From: Pegoplata infirma
Taxonomy: Eukaryota > Arthropoda > Insecta > Diptera > Anthomyiidae
Direction: 5' to 3'
Length of the DNA stretch: 64,000 nt
Assembly (NCBI GenBank): GCA_963921195.1
Contig: OY992536.1
Span: 109,456,778-109,520,777, forward strand
Positions 1 through 11,200 of the stretch are shown here, piece after piece. The notes beneath the pieces are model-generated. The model did no database searches. It worked only from the letters and a program-made list of their open reading frames with translations, and had not been told where the DNA came from. Both the position numbers and the translations under genes were made by a program. Position 1 is the stretch's first letter. Every line of letters starts with the position of its first letter.

Positions 1-108
1 TCCATGTCAAATAGTATACTTCGCTTTATAAAAAGCCTCAACACATAGGGCACCTTATAGGATGCACAAAAGATCAAATTGGTCGCAGATGCACTGCTAT
101 TTTTTCTA

Positions 109-896
109 CACCAAAAAAATTTCCCAGTTACTGGCTACTAATATTTTAACTGAATCCCAGTTAAAATACACCTAACTGAGGCCCAGTTATTCAAATTAGT
201 TGGTGGTAACTAATATTTTTTTAAATAAATAAAGTTAATTATTGGGACGGGTACTGGTAACGATTTTCCCAGGTACTTTGAGAAATAATTTGAACTTAGT
301 TAAAAATAACTAACTACATATATGGATTGGTTGTGTGGAATCAAAATTAAAATTTAAATCAATTTTCTTTTTGCAATAAAAGTCTCCAAGCCATTTATTT
401 TTTATAATTTTATTCACAAACTAAATATACACAAAGTTAATTGCTTTATTCTTATTTTAAAAATGTATCTTCCTTAATTTGTCTATATTAGCATCCGATA
501 TTCTGAAAAGTTCTGCTGTTGGCGAAATTTCCTCCACCTTCGTCTCCTTTAAAATAATAATAAAAAGTATACTATAATTTTTTAAATAACATTCTAAATA
601 AATTATTCTCACCATGGACCGAGCCCTTTCTTGATTAGCGACAGCAAAACATCTTTATTTCCATATATTTTTTTTAAATTTGTTGTAACACTTCTGTCAG
701 TTAAAAAAATATTCCAAATACGATGTTGATTTTTCAAATTTGTAAACAAATAAATAAAATAGTATTAACAGGGTAACTGATAGATAGTTTTAATTAATTG
801 AAAATCCAGTTGTTTGTTACTAACCCAGTTATTTTAAATTTATTTCAAATCAACTAAGATTTTTCGTAACTATCTAACTGTGGAATTTTTTCGGTG
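109..896. mobile_element. 788-bp CAC-ended element, TA target duplication
   Basis: The left end reads CACCAAAAAAATTTCCCAGT and the right end is its near inverted copy (CACCGAAAAAATTCCACAGT on the reverse strand). Both are flanked by TA (107-108 and 897-898). The sequence outside matches the unit of the neighbouring minisatellite, so the element landed in that array. On the minus strand two exon-like stretches (about 612-700 ending in a GTGAGA donor, and about 482-553 after an AG acceptor) read as short open peptides, possibly remnants of an ancestral gene. No transposase is present, so it looks non-autonomous. Confidence 0.75.
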
Positions 897-898
897 TA

Positions 899-1450
899 TA
901 GAAAATTTCTCAAAGATAATTTTTCGATAGACAATCTTCTACAGAAAAATTCTTAAAGACAATCTTTAATAAATTTTCTATAGAAGAATTGTCTTTGATA
1001 AATTTTCTACAGAAAAATTGTCTTTAAGAAATTCTTTTATAGAAAAATTGTCTTTGGGAAATTTTCTTTAGAAAAATAGTCTTTAAGGTATTTTCTATAA
1101 AAGAATTGTCTTTCAGGAATTTTCTGTAAGGCGTGATTAGACGAGAGAGAATTCCCCTAGGTTTTCAGAAACTTTCTATAGAAAAATTGGCTTTCAGAAA
1201 TTTTCTGTAGAGAAATTGTTTATAGAAAAATTGCCTTTCAGAAATTGTTTATAGAAAAATTGCCTTTCATAAATTTTCTATTGAAAAATTGTCTTTCAGA
1301 AATTTTCAGAAATTGTCTTTGAGAAAGTTTCTATAGAGAAATTGTCTTTGAGAAATTTTCTATAAAAGAATTGTCTTTGGGAAAATTTCTATAGAAATAT
1401 TGTCTTTCAGAAATTTTCTCTTGTCATTGTTTTAATATTGTATTCTTTCT
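899..1450. repeat. AT-rich minisatellite, about 36-bp unit
   Basis: Roughly fifteen degenerate units each contain the palindromic core TTTTCTATAGAAAAATTGTC followed by a TTT(C/G)AGAAA linker. An unrelated stretch near 1130-1165 interrupts the array. No coding signal is visible. Confidence 0.8.
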
Positions 1451-1689
1451 TTGAAAAATTTCTCAAAGACATTTGGCGTATATCTCTGCACCTCTGGGTG
1501 ATAATTCTAATTCTAAACTGAAACAGGATCTCGTGCACTGTGTCGTGCTTGTTCAGGGCAAGCTCTAAGAAATGTATTCTCTTTCTTATTGAATTCTACA
1601 TAGAAATTAATCAAAATTGAAGCTGGTAGCGCAAAAACACTTCAAAAACCGATCAATTATTAAAATTCAGTGTCAAGCGGTTGTCGGGT

Positions 1690-1905
1690 TTCTTTATATT
1701 ATTTGATCAATCAATGATCAATTATTTTTATTTATTCTTTCTATTTATTTACAACTCATTTTTTAATAAATTCAACCTAACCGAGAACTGGTGACAATGA
1801 CCGTCGTCTCGTTGTAGCGAAAAAACCCAAGGGTTCTGGTGGGAATCGAACCCACGACCCCCACTTTGAAAGGCTAGCACGCTACCAACTTGCCTACGGG
1901 GCCCC
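1690..1905 (-). mobile_element. tRNA-derived SINE (minus strand)
   Basis: Read on the minus strand, 1905 to 1832 looks like a tRNA: a box-A-like D arm and an exact box B (GGTTCGATTCC) followed by CCACCAGAACCC. The acceptor stem and anticodon stem do not pair properly, so it is not a good functional tRNA gene. It is followed by an unrelated body and an A/T-rich AATAA-type tail near 1690-1750, which is the layout of a tRNA-derived SINE. The source tRNA is not identifiable by eye. Confidence 0.6.
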
Positions 1906-2234
1906 TCTTTACATTATTTTTGAAATACTTCAAAATGTATATGAATTTAGAATTTTTACTAGTGGTAAGAATTTTATGTTTATATTTAAACAATAAAAAT
2001 AAAAAATCGCTTTCCGCTCCAATTGTGATTAATCTCATACCGTGCTTGATCTGGACAAGTTCTAAAATATTTATTTACATTATCACTTTACAACACTGTT
2101 TCAAAAATTTAGTACTTTTAAACATCTGATAATTTTTTAATAAAGAAACAGAAACAAATTTTCACCAAAAGTTTTTTGATCTTGTATCGCCCACAAATTT
2201 AATAATCTTTAAAATTAAATTTTTACAGAAATTA
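1906..2234 (+). other. TMEM9 upstream region and probable 5'-UTR splice acceptor
   Basis: AT-rich, with no independent gene. A good acceptor (TTTTTACAG ending at 2228) lies 6 bases before the TMEM9 start codon, so the start codon probably sits in the second transcribed exon and an untranslated first exon lies upstream. I cannot place that first exon. Confidence 0.4.
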
Positions 2235-5200
2235 ATGGAGTATAAGCGTTTATTTCTATTTACAATATTACTAGCAGTATGTTTTTTAATTGGCGTGACA
2301 TGGGTAAGTAGAAAAATGAAACACAAAAAACCAAATTATATTTTATCAAAAAAAATTTCAGGCTGACACTGCAAATGAAACTGCTAGTAAAACGCAGCAA
2401 CAAAAGCCCTCTATTGTCACTAGTACCATACATCCTCCAATAACAAAGGTTTTAAGTAAATCTGAATTGTTGCCAGCTACTAATACAACGACAGCTCCCA
2501 AATGGTAAGTGATGTTTATCTGTTGAAAAAGGTGCTAATTTAATATAAGTTGACAAAAAATTTCGGGTTTTTATACATTCTACTGTTTATTATTTACTCT
2601 TTCTTAAGTAAACATAGTTTTTTTTTAATTTAATAATAAATTTATACATACATATTTACTTAAATGTTGTTTTAGCGTTTGTGATGGTGCTTTGTTACCA
2701 CGTTTGGGTGAAAATGGCAAAGCATTAGAAATATGTCCCGAATGCAAATGTAAACATGAAGCACGCAATACAACTTTAATTAAGGTAAGTGAAAATTATA
2801 AATGTTTTTTTTGATAACCCATAAAAAAAAAAAATAAGTTAACATCATGAGTGGACACTTATTATAAAAAATTTTTGGAGCACTGAATTCGAATCTGTCC
2901 TTGAAAGTCCTGTCCTTGAAATTACTCAAGATATTTTAAAAATCTCAAAAACCCTGATGCAATGGACCAATTCCAAGACAAAATCTTGGATTCAACGTGC
3001 CATACATGTTTTTATTTATTTTTATAAAAACGATCACAACATTGCCATTTTTGAATCGATTTTATCAGGCTAAAGCTCTTCATATTTAGAATAATATTGT
3101 CCTTCAGAATAAAACACAAGGAAATGAAAGGGCAGATGATCTCTAAAAACTTGGAGCTGATGGTGTAGGTACCATGGTGCTAAACTAAACTAACTAAACG
3201 CAAAAGCAAACAGAAAGTGGAGTTAACTAACAACATGCAAATTCAGAACTTTATGGCCGACTTATGACCATGGGAAAGCTAAATACCTTTTATCACTTAC
3301 GAGAAGGGAATTTCGGGCTCTGACTGGAATAATAACTGGTCACTGTCTTATCGGCATTCATGACAAGAATATTAGACTCATTTCAGACGCCAGCTCTAGT
3401 ACCGGTATTCCTGGTAATACCGGAAATTGGTACCGGTTTGCCAGTTCTTGTTTAGTTTCCGGGAATACCGGAATTCGCGGTTCCGGTTCTGACCGGAAAT
3501 GGGGGCACTAGTACAAATTTTAGGCAAATCGGATTAAAATCATCCGGCGATCAAAGTTTTACATTTTTGAAAATTATAAAACAATGTGCTCGATTCTGGA
3601 ATACGATTTCACCATTCACCTAATTTTTAAAAAATTTATATTCTTTCGAATTTTAAATTTGTTCTTGTAATTATTTAAGATATAAACTAGATCTTTAGTT
3701 GTTACAAGAAAAAAATTTAAAATCTTGGAATTTGAAAGGATATCAAATCTTTAAAAATTAGGTGAATGGTGAAATCGTATTCCAGAATCGACCACAATAA
3801 AAAAAGAAAAAATTGTATTGCAAAACATCATGTCCAACGGCGTATGCAGGTTGTTTTTTGGGGGCCCAACAACATTTTTTTTTTCTTTTCGCGAGATTTG
3901 AGTTTTCTAATACATGAAAAAATCAATCATTTCAACCCGTGGCGGCTTTTGATCAACATTTGGATTTTTGGATAACTTTTGAAAAACCAAAACTTTGATC
4001 AAAGAGATCCACGGGTTAAAATCATCTGATGTAAAATTTTTCGAATGGTTTTTAAGTATCGATATTAAAAATCTCAAAATTGGTGGTTTTTCCTACGTTC
4101 TACTTATTCAATTTTTGTTGCAAAAACTAGTAAAAAAAATATTTTGTTTCAATTTTTTTCGACTTTTTTAAGTGTCTTAAAATGCTCTGGTAGACCTAAA
4201 TTGTTCCATAAAAACTTTTTAAATATTTTTCCCTTATGGTACTAAACATTCCGCGAATGTTGACACCAATAGCGGTCAAAACAAAAAATATTTTTTTTTT
4301 GTTACAAATCACTACGATTGCGAACTTTAACCAGTTGTAGGGAGGCAAATACAGACTCAAAATTTCTTTTGGCTATTTTTCCCATTATCAGCTCTGTAAT
4401 ACGCATAATTTTTTTGCTATTACCAAGCGAAATTCCAAAAATTTAACATTTTCGGGAAAGGCTATTGTTCAAACGTACTTCAAAACAAGTAAGAGTGTTA
4501 AAATCGGATGTGCCAAATCTTTTCTATCTTCCAAAATGTAATAAAAAAACTGTCAGGGGCGTTTTTTTTAGGTCGGCGGGAGGCGTTTGGGGGCACCTTC
4601 AGCCTGGCGATAATTTTTTTTCAAATAGATTTGTTATTTTAAAATACATTTAGACAATTAAAAAATATATTTGGACATCGACAAAAACATATTTGGATAA
4701 TTTCGAAATACATTTGCAAAATTTTGAAACATGTATGGTTAATGGTTAATTTTAAACAGACAAGGTAAAAATCGAATTTTAGTATATAAAATTCATATAA
4801 AAGGCTTGTTTTTTGCAGACCGGAATAAGATTAGGATTAACTCTATTTAGTTAATAAAATGGGTCAAATCAAGTCCAGAATTTTTTTTTATTTTTTTTCC
4901 TGAATCTACTTCCAATTAGTTAATATAAACAGGAAAAAAAAATTAAGCGTTGTCCAAAATGTGAAATAGTATAAATAAATCTGAGTTAATTCTAGGATTT
5001 AACTAAATTTATTTTTCTATCTTAACATTTTGGACAAAGCTTAATTTGTTTTTCTGTTTATATTTACTAATTGTATGTAATTTCAGAAAAAAATTCTAAA
5101 AAAATATTCTGGACTTGATTTGACACATTTTTTAGCTAAATAAAGTTAATCCTAATCTTAATCCGGTCTGCAAAAAACAGGGCTAATATTTGAAAAAAAA

Positions 5201-8200
5201 TTTTATTTAATAAATTTCTCCAAAACATTTGAATTCTATCAGCCTTACCACATAAAAATAAAATAAATTTAAAATCGACGGCCCTATAATTTTAAGAACT
5301 TAAATTAAAATTTTTAAAGATATTAGGTCCGTTCGATTACCTTACTACAATCTACTCTTTTGAATTTTTTTTTTTTTACTACAGCTGGACATTTTCAATA
5401 CAAAAAGTAAACAAAACTTTTCAGTTGTAGACATTTTATTTTTTTCTAAGGGTCGAACCAGAATCAAATGCGTAGCGCAAGACGTAAAAAAAAAAACAAA
5501 AACAAACACATCAAATTTGAAATTTTTACGTCCGTTTGATTTAGGTAGCTCACATTTAAATATTAGAAACGAAAAATTATTGGGCGTTACGCCTTACGCG
5601 ACGTAATTTGATTCAGGTTGGACGCTAAAATAAAATTTTTAAATATTTAAGATTTTTATTTTTAGTAAAAATTGTATTTACTTTGTTTTAAAAATATATT
5701 TTTATTGAAATAAAGTTATTTTTACCCAATAAGCCAAATTGCTGGAATTCAAGTGTAAATCAAGCGTAATTCCAGTCATATTTTCAATTTTCAAGCCTTG
5801 AATTATACTTGAATTACACTGTAATTCAATAGCATATACCAGCGAAACGGACACTTGAATTCAAGTCAAACAAAACATTGTAAAAACACTTGAATTCAAG
5901 TCCTAAATTACAGCGTAATTCCAGTCGAACCAAAGAAAATTTTTGAAAAATTGCTTGAATAAAGCTTGAATTACAGTTTAATTCAAGCCTAATTCCAGTT
6001 CAATTCAAGTCATATTCAAGCCCAATTCCAGTGTATTCTATTCAAATCAGCATCATTTTTAAACATTGAAAAAACCAACTTCTTTTTATTTTTTATTTAT
6101 TTGCACAATATGTATATAAACCAAATATGTATTAAATTTTTAACAAACACAATAAATGTTCGCATCCCCATTAACTAGTCTGGACAAATCATCCTCGTCA
6201 TCAGATATTTGAATTAAAATTTGGAGTTTCTCACCAGAAAACCTAAAAAAATGTCATTTTGTTAATATTTTTTTGTAAAACATCCCAGCCAGAAAAATAC
6301 GGTGGGGCCTACATTGGCAAAGCGTTGTAACCGGTACAACAAACGTTGGCAAAACATCCTGACGTGCTGAGTCCATATATGACCTTTGAACTGGCGTATC
6401 GCTATTAGTTTTCGAGATATCTGCACATAAATGTGTGAAAATTGCTAAAATGCTATTGATGTGTTTTTTTTGAACATTTAGGTGCATATTTTTTTTCTAA
6501 GGGAAATTACACCGCTTTTTCTTTCCTGTCACAATGTTTCTAGTAATATAAAAAGTTCCAATGAAGTCTCCATCCTGAAAATTTAAACTTAAGTAGTATA
6601 GGTGATTCTTAACTCTGTTTTATATATTGTTGGACTTTTATATTTTCACAGTAAAAAGTTTTGGGTTAATTTTAATTCCTAGCTGGTGTGTATATATAAC
6701 AATGCCAAAAATAATTTATTCCATAAAAAGTTTACTTTTACACACAAAAAAATAAAAAATGAGTTTTGATTAAAAATTGCTCATATCGATTAAAATGTTA
6801 ATTAGATTTGCTCTAATTAAAAAAATGATAATAGTAATTAAAAAATTTAATAAAATTTAAAACTGAAAATAATTAAAAAAGTAATTAATAGTATTAAACA
6901 AATTAATAAAAATTATTGCTCAAAATCAGTACAAAATTACGCCCACTTAAAAAAAAAAACAAATATGAATTAAAAACAAAAATGTGTTTATTATTAACAA
7001 AATAAAAACTTATTAAATATAATAAATAAATATTTAAAGCATCAAAAATGTGTTTGAATAGATTTTTGTGTCATTTTCCTCCGTTGTTGTTTGCCGTTTA
7101 CCAAGATCTTCTTGTGGAGCTTCTTTGTATTATTTTTATCTTAATATTCACTTTTTTCATTTATTTATTCAATTTCAATTGTTCTCGTTTTTTTTTAATA
7201 ACAAAATTAATACCGATTCAGATATAAATTTGATAAAAACGCATTTTCATTAATTTAATCTTATAAAAATATATTTTTACTTTTTCTGTTTTGTATTGCA
7301 TTACACATGCAGAAGAAGCATGCGAAAAAATCAGAGATGTTTACATACGAAACAATTAAACATTTTAATTATATCAAATTTTGAATTCTATTAAAACTTT
7401 TAATTAAAAAATGTTCCTTGTTATTTTTTTCTGTGTAAAGAGATAAAAAGAGAGTGAGAGAATGGATTTTGAATTTATTTTTGGGTGTTATAATAAAACC
7501 AAAATATGGAAATAATTTTACATCTAAACAGGTGTTTATTTGAACAAGGCAGGACTTAAATTTCTCCAAAAATAAATAAAACAAATGTAAGGTTATGTTT
7601 TTTAATATTTTTGTGTATTGGATACAAATACAGACCAAATACATGAATAAAGTTAACATCCAGAGGACTGTTGATTTGTCACCCAAACTCAGCACAACTC
7701 TGCATAAAATAAACTGATACTGCTTCTTTATTAAGAAATTATTCCTGGGGGTAGGTAGGCACCGTCGTGATCTAAAAATTCCATCTCTCTGCCTTCTGCT
7801 TCAAGATTCAGCTGGCCTAAAAGTAAAGTTAACCAAAAATCAATTAAAATGATTGATAAACGTTTGTAGTCAATACTTACTTGATATTTATATTTCGGTC
7901 GGAGTAAAATCTTCACTTTCTGGATCACAAATTTTGATAATATAAAGATTTTACTTTTGTGTACATTTCTAACCTGTTTTCTCACTTTCATTGAATGAAT
8001 AATTATTTTTTGTTCACTCAATATGACAGCTGTTTTCAATTCCTTGTTAAGTGTTTATCTTAAACTGATGAAATACAATTTTTTGATGACGTTTGACGTT
8101 TATTTTTTATAAGTTTTTCGAGAGAGAAATTTAATTATTTTTTGGCATCAAAATAAAATTAAAACAAGTAGAAAAATTAAATTCGACTTGGTCGATTCTA

Positions 8201-11200
8201 TGAATACCCTCCACAATGTTATCTGATAGTAATTTTCTAAAAAAAAAAAATCAAAAAATTGCATTCAAAATTTTTATTAGAAATATATTAATTTGAGTAA
8301 AAATTTTTTTAACTAATCAAATTTTTTTGAGTGTAACATTTTTTTGACTGTCAACATTTTTTGAGTGTGACATTTCATTAAAAAAAAAAAAATTATGTGT
8401 ACATTTTTTTTTTTGAGTGTAACATTTTTTTTAGTGTAAAAATTTTTTGCAGTGTACAATTTCTTTGAGTAACAAGATTACTTTGTAAAATATTTTTGTT
8501 GTTTTATACCTACATATATGTAATGCAAAAAATAAACTATTTCACATTTTCCCTGTTTTTATTTTACCAACCTCTTCCTTAAAAATCAAAAACAACCTAA
8601 CATTCAATCATATGTATAAGTCCCACTTTTTTTGATTTTTTTCCAAAAATACTTACTTATACACCGTTACATTCAGTTACAAAAACAATAACAACACAAT
8701 AACAAATATTTACTTGTCTAAAAACTAAACTGCACGCCACGGCAAGAAAACTAACAACAACAAGTTTTAAGAAAACTGGTATTTCACCATGCTGTTAAAA
8801 CTTGTTAAACGAGTTTTCAACAGTTTAAGGTGAAACCAATCTGAAATTCAGGGCTTTGCTTATAACTTTTGAACTACTGGACCGATTTTGCTGAAACTCA
8901 AAACGAAACAGGCTTGGGGAACGACAAATATATATGCTAAGCTTCAGCACCCTCAGAATTGTCTTTCGAAAGTAAGAGTGGTTTTAATCTCGTAAATTCG
9001 TAAAATACCCTTGCCGAAATTTACTCTTTTGCTCATAACTTTTGAACCACTTGACCGATTTCGCTGGATTGCAATACCAACCTGACCCGGTAAATGATCA
9101 ACATATATGTCAAACTTCAGGAGCCTCCGTAAAGTCTTTCAAAAGTTAGCGTGTTTTCAACGGACAGACAGACGGACGGACGGACATCGCTAGATCGACT
9201 TAAAATCGATCAAGGATCATGAATATATATACTTTATGGGGTCCTAGACCAATATTTCGATGTGTTACAAACGGAATGACAAACTTATATATACCCTCTA
9301 TCACTAGAGTGGAGGGTATAAAAAATGACATAAAGATAATCAAATTTTTAATCCCTATGTGGTTTAGCATATAACCCATTTCGGATTTAACTTTGAGTTT
9401 AATTCCAAAGTAGTTTAAAATGTGCTCCGCTAGGTTTTAAATATAACCCAAAACTTTTTACTGTGTTATAACTGAAGTTTTTATTTATTTCGGTTTGAGT
9501 CCATATTAATTATTTCTGAGAAATAATTATTTTTGTTGTACAATGAGAAAATCTGAAAAAATTAATTGACAACACAGGCTAAGTGGAGATGTCGACAGCT
9601 TTCGGAAGAAGCCACCCTTCCTTCGTCAGCACTCTTCGATTGTCACTGTAGGTGTGTAAGATTAAGATCAGCTATTTAAACGTACATTAAGGTGAAAAAG
9701 CGAACGGGAATTATATCACATTTCATTACCCATATGTTACGTTTAGCACGAACTTAATGAATCTATAAATAAAAACTTCAGTTATAAAATATAAAAGTCC
9801 AACAATATATAAAACAGAATTAAAACTCAACTCATAAGGTACAATGCAATTTAGTAATATTTCTAAGAATTAGAAATACGAAATATAAATTCAAACCTAA
9901 CGGACATTTTTCAAGACTTGAAAAGTCCTACTAAGGGTTGCAACTCTGAGAAAATCTACTACAGTGTAAGAAATTACAACTGTGATGGAAAAAGTTAAAA
10001 ATAGATTCATTAAGTTCGTGCTAAACGTAACATATGGGTAATGAAATGTGATATAATTCCCGTTCGCTTTTTCACCTTAATGTACGTTTAAATAGCTGAT
10101 CTTAATCTTACACACCTACAGTGACAATCGAAGAGTGCTGACGAAGGAAGGGTGGCTTCTTCCGAAAGCTGTCGACATCTCCACTTAGCCTGTGTTGTCA
10201 ATTAATTTTTTCAGATTTTCTCATTGTACAACAAAAATAATTATTTCTCAGAAATAATTAATATGGACTCAAACCGAAATAAATAAAAACTTCGGTGATT
10301 CTTAGCAACATACATTTTTTCCAAAATTTTAAAAATATCGTGTTTTGAGAAATAGCTCTCCAAAAATTAAGGTTTAACCAATTACCTTTGACCTTTTCCA
10401 AAAAAAAAATCTTGAGGAATGCAGTTTTAAAGGCTGTCTCATTACCTATTATTTGAAACCTGTAGCGCAATTCACTAACTTTTTAACGACAAAAATCGGT
10501 AGTTATATTGTCAGAAATCGTTAATTATCGACAATTGTCTTTGAAAGCAATTCTATAACTTTTTTCTACCGAATTTTGTCGTTTTTGAAAATCGTTAACA
10601 TATCAACAAAAATTTTTTTGAAGTTAAAGTTAACGAAATTTTTCGGTTCTCAATACAATTTCAAAATAAACAAATTTTAAATCAACTATTTTTGTCGTTA
10701 ATTCTTGTCGTTAGTTGAAAAATTTATAGAATCACATATTCGTTAAAACAACCGACAATTCTCGTTAGTTAACGATATCGATAATTTCGATAAAAAAAAG
10801 TTACTGAATCGCACTACTGAATTGTTATTTCTTTTCGAGATATCATTATTTATTTCAGAACACCTTTGTCAAATATATAGGATTTTGTTAATTTTCAAGA
10901 CCGCATATCTCGAATACTGGAATGACCAGAAGCCTGAAAAATTTGCAAAATCTCTTTTTTGTTAAAGTAAACCACAGTACTTAATTTCATTAAATTTGGA
11001 GGGGGTGCGGTCAACTCCTCGGCTGAATTGAGGTGTTTTAGCTCATATTCGATATTTCTACAAAGCGTAGTATTTTTTTGTAGCCAATGTTTTGCCAGGA
11101 CATTTTTTTTTTTGTACTGTATATTTAGCGAGAAATTTCGACAAAGCGTAGTATTTTTTGTGTAGCCAATGTTTTGCCAGTACATGTTTTTTTGTACTTT

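Larger units (their letters stand above)
6647..9465. mobile_element. CAC-ended element with 2-bp TT duplication
   Basis: The left end is CACAGTAAAAAGTTTTGGGT and the right end CCAAAACTTTTTACTGTG. The empty site is preserved in reverse orientation at about 9775-9800, where TATATTTT runs straight into ATAACTGAAG. It is itself interrupted by 6741-7435 and by the repeat at 8165-9322. Confidence 0.75.
6612..10293. mobile_element. Fold-back retroelement-like insertion with 11-bp target duplication
   Basis: The 11-bp word GGTGATTCTTA lies directly outside both ends (6601-6611 and 10294-10304). Inside are inverted arms 9474-9764 and 10003-10293, each 291 bp and identical as far as I can follow by eye. 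The spacer holds an inverted copy of the left leader. A later element (6647-9465) splits the left leader. The long non-fixed duplication and opposed terminal copies resemble Penelope-like elements; that family assignment is inference. Confidence 0.6.

Noticed and set aside
899..1450. CRISPR-like regularly spaced repeats
   Set aside because: Units are contiguous and degenerate with no unique spacers, and the genome is eukaryotic.
1832..1905. A tRNA gene on the minus strand
   Set aside because: Box B is perfect, but the acceptor and anticodon stems do not pair and a SINE-like body and A-rich tail follow.
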